From: Parvibaculum sp046297875
GTDB taxonomy: Bacteria; Pseudomonadota; Alphaproteobacteria; Parvibaculales; Parvibaculaceae
DNA length: 64,000 nucleotides
Direction of reading: 5' to 3'
Assembly (NCBI RefSeq): GCF_046297875.1
Contig: NZ_JBKBHD010000001.1
Span: 434,001-498,000, forward strand
Shown: piece by piece, positions 8,260 through 15,898 of the stretch
Position numbering within the stretch: the stretch's first letter is position 1
How the letters are laid out: every line of letters begins with the position of its first letter
Made by a program: the position numbers and the translations under genes
The notes under the pieces: model-generated
The model's input: the letters and a program-made list of their open reading frames with translations, nothing else
What the model was told of the DNA's origin: nothing
The model's database searches: none

Positions 8260-9234
8260 CTACATTTCGATCACGACCTTGCCGACCACCTTCCGCTCCT
8301 GAAGCATGCGCATCGCATCGACGGCGCGCTCGAGCGGAAAGCGGGCGCAGATATAGGGGTCGATCTTGCCTTCGGCGGCGAGACGATCCACCGCCTCGAT
8401 ATTCGCCTTGCCCGCTTCCGGATCGCGGCGGCCATACTCACCGGCGCGAACACCAACTACCGAGAAGCCCTTGATGAGCGGCATGTTGACGGAGACGGTC
8501 GGGATGCGGCCGCTCGTGAAGCCGATGATGAGCAGCCGTCCGTTCCAGGCGATGCAGCGCACGCTTTCATCGAAGACATCGCCGCCCACCGGATCGTAGA
8601 TCACATCCGCGCCGCGCCCGTCCGTCAGCTCCTTCACTTTTTCGCGGAAGCCGTCATTTACATTTATGACGTGATCGGCGCCACGCTGCTTCACGACTTT
8701 CAGCTTCTCGTCAGAGGCGGATGTCGCAATCACCGTTGCGCCGAGGAGCTTTCCCATCTCGACCGCGGCGAGGCCAACGCCGCCCGTCGACCCATGCACG
8801 AGAAGCGTCTCGCCCTTCTGCAGATGACCGCGGCAGACCAGCGCCACATAGGCCGTGAGGTAAGCAGCCGGATAGGCAGCGGCCTTCGCGAAATCCATTT
8901 TGCCAGGGATGGGGCGGCAGGCCGCTTCGGGCACGTTCACCGCCTCGGCGAAGCCGCCGATGCGCAGGCCCGCCACCACGCGGTCGCCCATTTTCAGCTT
9001 CGTCACGCCCTCGCCGAATGCGGCGACAACGCCCGCGCCTTCCATGCCGGGCGAGAAGGGAAGGTCGGGCTTGAACTGATACTTCCCCTGTACCATCAGA
9101 ATGTCCGGGAAATTCACCGAACATGCCTTGAGATCGAGCCTCACCTCGCCCTTGCCCGGCGGCGGCAGCTCCAACTCTTCCATCCGCAGGACGGAAATAT
9201 CGTCAGACAACTCATGCACACGCATGGCCCGCAT
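8260..9234 (-). CDS. NAD(P)H:quinone oxidoreductase (zinc-free MDR family)
   Basis: A 324-residue medium-chain dehydrogenase/reductase of the quinone oxidoreductase group. It has an N-terminal GroES-like fold containing PGMEGAGVV (residues ~62-70) and a Rossmann domain with the nucleotide motif HGSTGGVGLAAVEMG (~148-162). The cysteine/histidine ligands of zinc alcohol dehydrogenases are missing, so it is a zinc-free one-electron or two-electron NADPH reductase of quinones or enones. It converges with the dienoyl-CoA reductase gene and diverges from the epoxide-hydrolase-like gene. The physiological substrate cannot be read from sequence. Confidence 0.88.
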   Translation of the reverse strand: MRAMRVHELSDDISVLRMEELELPPPGKGEVRLDLKACSVNFPDILMVQGKYQFKPDLPFSPGMEGAGVVAAFGEGVTKLKMGDRVVAGLRIGGFAEAVNVPEAACRPIPGKMDFAKAAAYPAAYLTAYVALVCRGHLQKGETLLVHGSTGGVGLAAVEMGKLLGATVIATSASDEKLKVVKQRGADHVINVNDGFREKVKELTDGRGADVIYDPVGGDVFDESVRCIAWNGRLLIIGFTSGRIPTVSVNMPLIKGFSVVGVRAGEYGRRDPEAGKANIEAVDRLAAEGKIDPYICARFPLERAVDAMRMLQERKVVGKVVIEM

Positions 9235-9351
9235 GCTTCACTCCCTTGAGAATTTATGGCGAATTCCTATCTCGCGAGCATAGAACCATGGCCTAAACTT
9301 CGCCATGGTGCCGCCGGACAATCCGGCCCCGGGGGAAAGAGAGGGACCAGA

Positions 9352-10233
9352 ATGGCTTCAGGAATGGAAGATGCGCGCTTCGGCGTCGCGCATCTCGACA
9401 GGATCGTTTTGCACTATGCCGAGATGGGGCCGGAAGACGGCCCCCTGCTCATTCTCCTGCACGGCTTTCCCGACAACTGCTTCGGCTGGGGGCACCAGAT
9501 GCCGGCGCTTGCCGCAGCGGGCTTCCGGGTGATCGCGCCGGACCAGCGCGGCTACGGCGTGAGCGGAAAGCCCCGAGGCGTGAAGGCCTATGATCTCGAA
9601 GAGCTCACTGAAGACGTGATCGCGCTGGGCCGGCATTTCGGCGAAGAGCGGCTTCGCGTCATCGGCCATGACTGGGGCGCGAGTGTTGCCTGGTGGCTGT
9701 GCTCGACGCGGCCGGAGGCTATGGAGAAAGCGGCGATGATCAATGCGCCGCATCCCGCGATCTGGAAGCAGGCCATGTATGCGGACAAGGAACAGCGGAA
9801 GAAGAGCCGCTACGTCAAGATGTTCCGCCTGCGCTGGCTGCCTGAATGGATGATGCGGCGGAAGAATTATTCGGCGCTTGTGGAAGCGCTCGAATCCTCG
9901 GCGCGGCCCGGTGCCTTCGAAGCCGGCGAATGGGAGCGGTATCGCAAGGCCTGGAGCGAGCCCAAGGCTTTGACCTCCATGATCCACTGGTACCGCGCGT
10001 TGCTGAGAAAGGACCTTTCAAAGCCCGTGGCGCGTATCGACGTGCCGGTGCTTCTCGTCTGGGGCGAGAAGGACCAGTTTGCCGATCCTTCCCTTGCCCG
10101 ACGCAGCATCGAACTTTGCGAGCGGGGCGGCACGCTTTTCTTCGCGGAGGGCACGCATTGGGTGCTCCGCGAGGAGGCGGCGAGCATCAACCCCATGCTC
10201 ATTACCTTCTTCCGCTCCGATCAGGACGCATAG
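9352..10233 (+). CDS. Alpha/beta hydrolase, epoxide hydrolase-like
   Basis: A 293-residue alpha/beta hydrolase. The oxyanion motif is HGFP (His37-Pro40). The nucleophile elbow GHDWGASVAW places Asp107 rather than Ser, as in soluble epoxide hydrolases and haloalkane dehalogenases. The catalytic base is His269 in GTHWVLRE, and EKDQFADP near 244 supplies the acid. The HGFP rather than HGNP pattern, plus Tyr residues in the cap (NYSAL, YRALL), favours epoxide hydrolase. I chose ATG 9352 because GAGGGACC lies just upstream; an upstream in-frame ATG at 9256 would add 32 residues unlike the family. Convergent with the GDT1 gene, overlapping by 13 bases at the 3' ends. Confidence 0.85.
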   Translation: MASGMEDARFGVAHLDRIVLHYAEMGPEDGPLLILLHGFPDNCFGWGHQMPALAAAGFRVIAPDQRGYGVSGKPRGVKAYDLEELTEDVIALGRHFGEERLRVIGHDWGASVAWWLCSTRPEAMEKAAMINAPHPAIWKQAMYADKEQRKKSRYVKMFRLRWLPEWMMRRKNYSALVEALESSARPGAFEAGEWERYRKAWSEPKALTSMIHWYRALLRKDLSKPVARIDVPVLLVWGEKDQFADPSLARRSIELCERGGTLFFAEGTHWVLREEAASINPMLITFFRSDQDA

Positions 10234-10799
10234 GCAAGCGCCGTCACACCCCCCGCAATGCCGAGGCCGATGAACACCAGCGCCGCCGCAAGGCGCATGG
10301 TCTTCGCCGGTATGCGCCTTGCCAGCGCCTCGCCGAACAGCACGACGGGGACATTCGCTACCATCATGCCAAGCGTGGTGCCGAAGGCGACCGCCACCAG
10401 CGCTTCATAACGCGCGCCGAGCGCCACTGTTGCAAGCTGGGTCTTGTCGCCCATCTCGACGAAGAAGAAGGCGACCGTGGTTGCGATGAAAGGGCCAAAG
10501 CGCAATGCCGCCTTCGTTTCCTCTTCCGAGGGCGGATCGTCGGGAATGAGCGCCCAGAGCCCCATCAGGATGAAGGAGACGGCCAGCACCCAGGCGAGAA
10601 TTTCCGGCGTGAGCCAGGCCGCCACCAGCGTGCCGGCGAAGGCGGCAAGCGCGTGGTTTGCGATGGTTGCGGCGAAAATGCCGGCGATGACGGAAAGCGG
10701 CGCGCGGAAGCGCACGGCGAGAATGAGCGCGAGCAATTGTGTCTTGTCGCCGATTTCGGCGATGGCGACGGCACCGAGCGATACGAGGAAAGCTTCCAA
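10221..10799 (-). CDS. TMEM165/GDT1 (UPF0016) family cation exporter, probably Mn2+
   Basis: A 192-residue membrane protein with six spans in two homologous halves. Each half carries the family signature Glu-x-Gly-Asp-Lys-Thr: EIGDKTQL near the N terminus and EMGDKTQL near residue 107. Bacterial members (MneA type) export Mn2+; others move Ca2+. I chose the TTG at 10799 because GCGGAG (minus strand) stands eight bases before it. An upstream ATG at 10838 would begin inside a regulatory hairpin and add residues unlike the family. A yybP-ykoY riboswitch, which senses Mn2+, occupies the leader and supports Mn2+ as substrate. Confidence 0.88.
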   Translation of the reverse strand: MEAFLVSLGAVAIAEIGDKTQLLALILAVRFRAPLSVIAGIFAATIANHALAAFAGTLVAAWLTPEILAWVLAVSFILMGLWALIPDDPPSEEETKAALRFGPFIATTVAFFFVEMGDKTQLATVALGARYEALVAVAFGTTLGMMVANVPVVLFGEALARRIPAKTMRLAAALVFIGLGIAGGVTALAYAS

Positions 10800-10806
10800 G
10801 AGAGTT

Positions 10807-10853
10807 CTCCGCTGCCGGGCACGACACCAATGACCCATCGCGCCTGCCCGGCA
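10807..10853 (-). promoter_or_regulatory. Riboswitch expression platform: hairpin beside the ribosome binding site
   Basis: On the minus strand TGCCGGGCA (10853-10845) can pair perfectly, nine bases, with TGCCCGGCA (10821-10813), whose 3' end abuts the ribosome binding sequence GCGGAG (10812-10807). The TTG start of the exporter is at 10799. It lies just after the riboswitch aptamer, so it is a good candidate for the part that changes structure and controls translation initiation. There is no T run after it, which argues for translational rather than transcriptional control. Confidence 0.55.
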
Positions 10854-10862
10854 AAGGCAGCG

Positions 10863-10981
10863 CGTTGAGCCAAAGGTCTCGCCAGATCAGCGGGCTGATT
10901 GCGGACGCCATGAAGCCGGAGCTTCAAGTCTGTTGACGCCCGCCCCTCTCTGCCATGTGGCGGAGGGCGGCTACTCCCCTA
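10863..10981 (-). ncRNA. yybP-ykoY (Mn2+-sensing) riboswitch aptamer
   Basis: Read on the minus strand, the leader begins AGGGGAGTAGCCGCCC (10981-10966), the diagnostic 5' element of the yybP-ykoY class. It continues with GTCAACAGACTTGAAG and ends with GGCGAGACCTTTGGC (10885-10871), the conserved 3' element. It lies directly upstream of a UPF0016 family exporter, a standard target of this class. Known members bind Mn2+ and turn on exporter synthesis when it is high. The exact boundaries are estimates; a covariance-model search would fix them. Confidence 0.85.
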
Positions 10982-11053
10982 AGGACGGCGTCGAAATAAC
11001 ATGTGCCCTCGTGCCACACAAGGGCGTTGAGGCATAAGAATCGTTCGCAAACA

Positions 11054-11404
11054 TCACAGCGCGATGCCGAAGCGCGAAGCAATCCATATTGTCGCCAGGT
11101 AGAACAGCACGGTGATCGCACAGCCGACACCGAGCGCAATCCAGAACCCCACGCCGTGGCGCAGCATCGCCGGAAAGATGAGAAACATCGGCAGCGATGG
11201 CAGCACATACCAGAAGGTCGCTTCGGCATGGTCTGCTATGCGCAGCGTGTCGCCCGTCTCCCGCCAGAGCCACACGATCGCGAGCAGCGACACGAGCGGC
11301 AGCGACGCAACGAGCGCGCCAAAGGCCGGGCTTCGCTTCGCAGTTTCCGAGACGATCATCACGAGGATGCCGGAGACTGCCGCCTTGACAATCGCATAGA
11401 GCAT
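11054..11404 (-). CDS. DUF3147 family inner membrane protein
   Basis: A 116-residue protein with four predicted membrane spans. The pattern 'VSETAKRSPAFGALVASLP' near the N terminus, 'IVWLWRETGDT' in the middle and 'WYVLPSLPMFLIFP' near residue 70 matches DUF3147, a widespread small membrane protein family without assigned function. The next minus-strand gene upstream, an esterase, ends four bases before this start (11408 against 11404), so both are probably on one transcript with the TetR gene. About 70 bases downstream lies the leader of the riboswitch-controlled exporter. Confidence 0.8.
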   Translation of the reverse strand: MLYAIVKAAVSGILVMIVSETAKRSPAFGALVASLPLVSLLAIVWLWRETGDTLRIADHAEATFWYVLPSLPMFLIFPAMLRHGVGFWIALGVGCAITVLFYLATIWIASRFGIAL

Positions 11405-11407
11405 GGC

Positions 11408-12442
11408 TCAGGCCGCGCCTCGCAATGCTCTTCCCACATCGCTCGCGATCTTCTCGCAGGCGGCTTTTGCGGCGGGAATGGCGCCGGTCATCGCGGTGAA
11501 GGCGTGCGGCAGGCTGTCCTCACAGCGATAGCTGACGGTAACGCCTGCGGTTTTCAGCCGCTCGGCATATTCGGCACCCTGGTCTCGCAGCGGGTCGAAG
11601 CCCGCGGTGACGACGATGACGGGCGCAAGGCCGGAGAGGTCCGCCTCGCGCATCGGCGAGACACGGAGATTGGCAAAATCGGCGGGACCGTTCAGATAAT
11701 GACTGGCGAACCAGTCCATTATTTCCGCCGTCAGCGGATAGACATTGCCGCAGCTTTCCATCGAGCCGCCCTTCGCCGCCCAATCCGTCACGGGATAGAT
11801 CAGTAGCTGAACGGCAGGCGGCTGAAAGCCCTTTCGTTTTGCTTCCTGCGCGACGACGGCGGAGAGATTGCCGCCCGCGCTGTCGCCGCCGACGCCGATG
11901 CGGCTTGCGATCATGCCAAGCTCGCCTGCATTGTCCGCCGCCCAGCGGTAGGCCGCAACGGCATCGTCGGCCGGTGCGGGAAACTTGTGCTCAGGCGCAA
12001 GGCGATAGGCGACGTTCAGCACGGCGCAGTTCGCTATGTCGGAAATCATGCTGCAGAAGACATGGCAGGTGTCGAGATCTCCTATGACGCAGCCGCCGAA
12101 ATGAAAGAAGACGAGGCCGGGAAGCGCCTCCGTGCTGCCGCGCGGGCGATAGAGCCGCGCATCGAGCGGGCCGCCGGGGCCCGGCACCTTCAGGTCGCGC
12201 ACCTCTACGGATGCGCGCGGCGCATCGTCGAGAAGCGCGAGGCCTGCCGATGTCGCGCTGCGTGCCGTCACAGGATCGAGCGTGGTGATGGATGGCTGGC
12301 GCGCGCCCTGCACGGCGAGAAATTGCGCGCGCGCATCGAGAATGCGTCCGTCGATCGCGAGCGGCTTGCCGCCCGACATCCTGACAAGAATGCTGTCGGG
12401 AAACTTCAGCAGACTGCGGACGATGAATTTCTGGAGGCTCAT
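11408..12442 (-). CDS. Alpha/beta hydrolase, hormone-sensitive-lipase (GDXG) family
   Basis: A 344-residue esterase-type alpha/beta hydrolase. The nucleophile Ser is in GGDSAGGN; the acid Asp is in AGFDPLRDQG and the base His in LPHAFTAM, in family order. The usual oxyanion motif HGGG is here HFGG in FFHFGGCVIGD, a departure worth noting. The start overlaps the tetR stop as ATGA, so the two are translationally coupled. An esterase coupled to a TetR regulator and lying near a flavin monooxygenase suggests hydrolysis of an ester made from a ketone or a similar xenobiotic or lipid; this is inference. Confidence 0.87.
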   Translation of the reverse strand: MSLQKFIVRSLLKFPDSILVRMSGGKPLAIDGRILDARAQFLAVQGARQPSITTLDPVTARSATSAGLALLDDAPRASVEVRDLKVPGPGGPLDARLYRPRGSTEALPGLVFFHFGGCVIGDLDTCHVFCSMISDIANCAVLNVAYRLAPEHKFPAPADDAVAAYRWAADNAGELGMIASRIGVGGDSAGGNLSAVVAQEAKRKGFQPPAVQLLIYPVTDWAAKGGSMESCGNVYPLTAEIMDWFASHYLNGPADFANLRVSPMREADLSGLAPVIVVTAGFDPLRDQGAEYAERLKTAGVTVSYRCEDSLPHAFTAMTGAIPAAKAACEKIASDVGRALRGAA

Positions 12443-13116
12443 TTCTGCTCCTGCTTTCCCTTGTGCGGCAGCGCGCGGACGCCGCCGAGAACGAGCGCGG
12501 TGGCGAAGGCGGATGCTTTTTCCGCGTCGATCTCCGGCCGCAGCAGCATCCTGTCGCCCATTTCCATGGCGATGCCGACGACCGAGGCCATCAGATACTC
12601 GGCATCCACTTCCGGCAATGTGCCATTGCGAATGTCCTCTTCAAGATATTCCCGGATCTCCTCGAAGCCCGCGATCAGCTCCGGCGTGTCCATGCGAACG
12701 CGGATCGTATTCGGGTTGCGCCGCATGAGCTGAAACGAGTCGCGATCGGAGGCGAGATAGTCGAAATAGGTGCGATAGGCATTGCGGATGAAATCCTCGA
12801 AGGTGCGCGAGCGAATACGCTCGGCGCGCAGGCGAGGACGGATGCGGCGCATACCTTCGTCCATCAACGCTTCGAAGACTTCTTCCTTGCTGCGGAAGTA
12901 GTTGTAGAAAGTGCCGGACGCGAGGCCGGTCTTGCGGATGATGTCACGCACCGAGGTTGCGCCATAGCCGAGATCGGCAAAGACGCTGCGTGCCGCGCTC
13001 AATATCGCTTCGCGATTGTTCAGCTTGGTAAGCTCGCGCTTGCCCGGCTTCTTCTTTACGTCTGCAGCAGCCGCATCGTCGATATCGGTGCTCATGCGCG
13101 CGCCCCGGCCCCGCAT
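12439..13116 (-). CDS. TetR family transcriptional regulator
   Basis: A 225-residue TetR-type repressor. After a charged N-terminal tail, the helix-turn-helix lies at about residues 45-80, ending with the typical TGLASGTFYNYFRSKEEVFEAL. The C-terminal two thirds is the ligand-binding and dimer domain. An in-frame ATG at 13095 (residue 8) is an equally good start, with a long tail either way. The gene is coupled to the esterase by an ATGA overlap. A 15-bp palindrome upstream (13225-13239) overlaps a plausible promoter, suggesting autoregulation. The flavin monooxygenase gene lies upstream on the same strand and may be in the regulon. Confidence 0.88.
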   Translation of the reverse strand: MRGRGARMSTDIDDAAAADVKKKPGKRELTKLNNREAILSAARSVFADLGYGATSVRDIIRKTGLASGTFYNYFRSKEEVFEALMDEGMRRIRPRLRAERIRSRTFEDFIRNAYRTYFDYLASDRDSFQLMRRNPNTIRVRMDTPELIAGFEEIREYLEEDIRNGTLPEVDAEYLMASVVGIAMEMGDRMLLRPEIDAEKASAFATALVLGGVRALPHKGKQEQK

Positions 13117-13224
13117 GAAGTCATGTCTCTCTTCATCATCCCTCCTGAGCGCCGGGCCGGGGCTTCCCCTCCCCGCCCGCGACGCAGCCGACTCGACAGC
13201 CGGTTTTTGCCGACTCTACTCTCA

Positions 13225-13240
13225 TGACGACAATCGTCAA
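13225..13240 (-). promoter_or_regulatory. Candidate TetR operator and promoter -35 region
   Basis: TGACGA-CAA-TCGTCA is a perfect palindrome with six-base arms (13225-13239). Read on the minus strand, TTGACG (13240-13235) is a good -35 element, with TAGAGT as a weak -10 element sixteen bases further on. An operator covering the -35 element of the tetR gene, about 110 bases before its start, is the usual layout for autorepression. Assignment to this repressor is inference. Confidence 0.45.
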
Positions 13241-13310
13241 CTTTCGGGGGCGGCCTGTGCCGTCGCCGAAAGACCTTGTTTTTCATAAGGCTAGATTTGA
13301 GGGGCCGCTC

Positions 13311-14738
13311 TCACTCCGCCGCCCGCGCCCCTGCTGCTGCCGCGCGGGGCGGCACCGGGAGTGGGTTGCCGGCCGCCTTTGCGCGCTTCTCGCCCTGCTT
13401 CCATTCGCGCTTCAGGTCGTGGCAGTAGATGTTGAAATCGACCTGCATCTTGTGGCGCGGGCTGTCGTAGAAATGGCCGATGAAGCGGCGCTCATCCGCC
13501 ACGATGATGCGCTCCATTTCTTCCCCGGACGGCAGTGCATATTCGCCGGCAAGATAGGCAGCGAGCCAGCGCGCCTGCTGCTCGGCGAAATTCGTCAGCG
13601 TCGGCAGCGGCTGCGCCAGCGCCATGAAGAAGAGATTGGGGATTCCGGGTTTCATCACACGCTTGAAAAGCGGAATGTGGTTGTCCTTCACCTCGACGAC
13701 CGACTTGTCGAGGAAGGGGAATGACACGTTGTAGCCCGTCGCATAGATGACGACATCGACATCTTCCGCCGAGTCATCGGTAAAGCGGATCTTCTTTCCC
13801 TCGAAGCGTTCGATATTCGGCTTTACCTTGATATCGCCACAGCCGACTCGGGTGAGAAATTCACCCGACACGGAGGGATGAGCCTCAAGCGGCTTGTGGT
13901 CCGGCTTCGGCAGGCCGTAATCCTCCATATTGCCCACGGCGCGCTTCAGCGCACGAGCGGCAAGCCAGCGCTGCAGGCGCAGCGGCACCCAATGCGGGAG
14001 CGACGCCTTGTCGGCGACGCGGCCGCCGATATATTTCGGGAAGATGTAGACGCCGCGCCGCGCCGATACCCAGAGCTGCTTCGCAATCGGCTTCTGTGAC
14101 AGTTCGGAGGCAATATCCATCGCGCTGTTGCCCATGCCGACAACGACGATGTTCTTGCCGCGCATCTCCACCGGCTCGAAAGGCGTCAGATAGGAATGGG
14201 CATGCATCTGCACGCCGTCGAACTCGCCGGGGAAGGCGGGCGCCGGCCAGCGCGGGTCCCAGTGATGTCCGTTGCAGACGAAGAGCGCATCATAAATGCG
14301 CGTCTCCGACGACGGCCCGCCCGCGGCGGAGCGGTCGATCGTCACGCGCCAGAGACCGTCGGCCATACGCTCGCAATGCGTCACCGCGGTGTTGAACTCG
14401 ATCTTCTCGCGCAGGCCGAAGTGGTCCACATACTCGTTGAAATACTGCAGCACCTGCGAGTGATGCGGAAAATCGGGAAAGTCGCCGGGGATCGGGAAGT
14501 CCTCGAACTGCATCCGGTATTTCGACGTATCGATATGGAGCGACTCATAGCAGGCCGACATGCCGTTCTTGTTCTTGTAGGCCCAGTTGCCGCCGATCGT
14601 GTCCGACATTTCAAAAATGTCGAATGGAATGCCGCGGTCCTTCAGCGCCTTGGCGGTGGAAAAGCCGCTGCAGCCTGCACCGACGATACAGACTTTGGGC
14701 ATGGCGGCTGGCGCCGCCGCTCTCGATTGTGCGGACAT
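13311..14738 (-). CDS. Flavin-containing monooxygenase (FMO/BVMO-type)
   Basis: A 475-residue flavoprotein monooxygenase. The FAD motif is GAGCSG (residues 20-25), the NADPH motif is GMGNSAMD (near 185), and the FMO signature F-x-G-x3-H-x3-Y is present as FDGVQMHAHSY. The last residue is Tyr, as in N-/S-oxidising FMOs, rather than the Trp-Pro of classical Baeyer-Villiger enzymes. It would insert oxygen from O2 into soft nucleophiles or ketones using NADPH. I chose ATG 14738, preceded by GGGAG; the frame stays open to about 15125 but that would overlap a plus-strand gene. The TetR-esterase pair follows on the same strand. Confidence 0.88.
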   Translation of the reverse strand: MSAQSRAAAPAAMPKVCIVGAGCSGFSTAKALKDRGIPFDIFEMSDTIGGNWAYKNKNGMSACYESLHIDTSKYRMQFEDFPIPGDFPDFPHHSQVLQYFNEYVDHFGLREKIEFNTAVTHCERMADGLWRVTIDRSAAGGPSSETRIYDALFVCNGHHWDPRWPAPAFPGEFDGVQMHAHSYLTPFEPVEMRGKNIVVVGMGNSAMDIASELSQKPIAKQLWVSARRGVYIFPKYIGGRVADKASLPHWVPLRLQRWLAARALKRAVGNMEDYGLPKPDHKPLEAHPSVSGEFLTRVGCGDIKVKPNIERFEGKKIRFTDDSAEDVDVVIYATGYNVSFPFLDKSVVEVKDNHIPLFKRVMKPGIPNLFFMALAQPLPTLTNFAEQQARWLAAYLAGEYALPSGEEMERIIVADERRFIGHFYDSPRHKMQVDFNIYCHDLKREWKQGEKRAKAAGNPLPVPPRAAAAGARAAE

Positions 14739-14892
14739 GAGGCAGTGCTCCCGGAATGTGAATATCGATGCGAACAGGCTACAGGAATTCTCGCGCGCGG
14801 GTCCAGAAACGAGCGGGCACGGGGCCGCAGACAAAGACGGACGCTGCGGCAGGTGACCGCTGTGCCTCGCCGCCGATGCCTTCAAATCGCGG

Positions 14893-14922
14893 TTGACTTG
14901 GGCGCGCGGCGGGGCGCAATTA
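14893..14922 (+). promoter_or_regulatory. Possible promoter for the thioesterase-MATE operon
   Basis: TTGACT (14893-14898), an 18-base spacer, then CAATTA (14917-14922), 24 bases before the first thioesterase start. The -35 element is good and the -10 element is weak. AGGGAGAC just before the ATG serves as ribosome binding site. Confidence 0.35.
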
Positions 14923-14945
14923 GAGGCGCTAGCAGGGAGACAAAA

Positions 14946-15467
14946 ATGGCGGCGGACGACATCACCGAAGAACATATCGCCCTGATGAAGGATGTGCTGA
15001 TCCAGCATGTTCCGCATGCGCGCGCGCTCGGCATGAATGTCGTTCATGCGAAGCGGGGCGAAGGCTGGCTCTCCGTTCCCTACCGCGAAGACCTGATCGG
15101 CAATCCGCAGACCGGCGTCATCCACGGTGGCGTCATAACCTCATTGCTCGACAATGCCTGTGGCATCGCGGTGCAGCTTGCGCTGCCCGAGCGCATGTCG
15201 ATTGCGACGCTCGATCTCCGGATCGACTACATGAAGCCTGCGACGCCGAAGCTCGACCTCATGGCGCATACGCATTGCTACAAGGTGACGACGAATATCG
15301 CCTTTGTACGCGGCACCGCCTATCACACAGACGAGAACGATCCGATCGCCACCTGCGTCGGCACCTTCATGCTGGCGGCGAACCGCGCAACGCCCATGCC
15401 GATCACACCGGAGGTGGCGGAAGAAGCGGCGAAGTTCCTGCAGAAAAACAAGGAAAGCAAGGCATGA
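14946..15467 (+). CDS. PaaI-type hotdog-fold acyl-CoA thioesterase (first of pair)
   Basis: A 173-residue single hotdog-domain protein of the PaaI/YbgC-like thioesterase group. The core is VPYREDLIGNPQTGVIHGGVITSL; the HGG turn and the preceding Asn mark the active-site loop, and the following helix holds DNACGIAV. Such enzymes hydrolyse acyl-CoA or aryl-CoA thioesters. ATG 14946 follows AGGGAGAC at the right distance. The gene is coupled to a second, related thioesterase by an ATGA overlap, then to a MATE transporter. The two paralogues may form a heteromer; this is inference. Confidence 0.87.
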   Translation: MAADDITEEHIALMKDVLIQHVPHARALGMNVVHAKRGEGWLSVPYREDLIGNPQTGVIHGGVITSLLDNACGIAVQLALPERMSIATLDLRIDYMKPATPKLDLMAHTHCYKVTTNIAFVRGTAYHTDENDPIATCVGTFMLAANRATPMPITPEVAEEAAKFLQKNKESKA

Positions 15468-15898
15468 GCGAGAAAGTGGCCCGCGACATCAATGCGCTCA
15501 TGCAGGCAATTCCCTATGCCCGCTTTCTCGGCATCACGGTCGACCAGCGCGGCAACGAGATCACCACCGTCATGCATTTCTCGGAAAAGCTGATCGGCAA
15601 TCCAGTGCTGCCCGCGCTTCATGGCGGCACAATCGGCGCCTTTCTGGAGACGACGGCCATCGCGCAACTTGCCTTCGAGATCAACGGCGATGAACTGCCG
15701 AAACCCATCGGCCTTACCATCGACTATCTGCGCTCGGGACGCCCCGTCGATACGTATGGCCGTGCCGTGATCACCAAGCAGGGCCGCCGCGTCGCCACGG
15801 TTCACGCCGAGGCCTGGCAGGACGACCGTTCGCGGCCGATAGCGGCAGCGCATGGCCATTTCCTGCTGAAGCCCGCGGACGAACCTGCCGGATCATGA
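15464..15898 (+). CDS. PaaI-type hotdog-fold thioesterase (second of pair)
   Basis: A 144-residue hotdog thioesterase similar to its upstream neighbour but shorter. The active-site loop reads NPVLPALHGGTIGAFLETTA; the HGG turn is kept, and a Glu follows in the position of the helix residue. GLTIDYLRSGRP forms the typical central strand. The start overlaps the preceding stop (ATGA at 15464) and its own stop overlaps the MATE gene start (ATGA at 15895), so three genes are translationally linked. Substrate unknown. Confidence 0.86.
   Translation: MSEKVARDINALMQAIPYARFLGITVDQRGNEITTVMHFSEKLIGNPVLPALHGGTIGAFLETTAIAQLAFEINGDELPKPIGLTIDYLRSGRPVDTYGRAVITKQGRRVATVHAEAWQDDRSRPIAAAHGHFLLKPADEPAGS

Noticed and set aside
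10800..10838. ATG at 10838 as start of the GDT1 exporter
   Set aside because: It lies inside the regulatory hairpin and adds residues unlike the family; TTG 10799 has a proper ribosome site.
14739..15125. Upstream extension of the flavin monooxygenase frame by 129 codons
   Set aside because: It would overlap the plus-strand thioesterase; the FAD motif lies 20 residues after the ATG at 14738, the normal distance.
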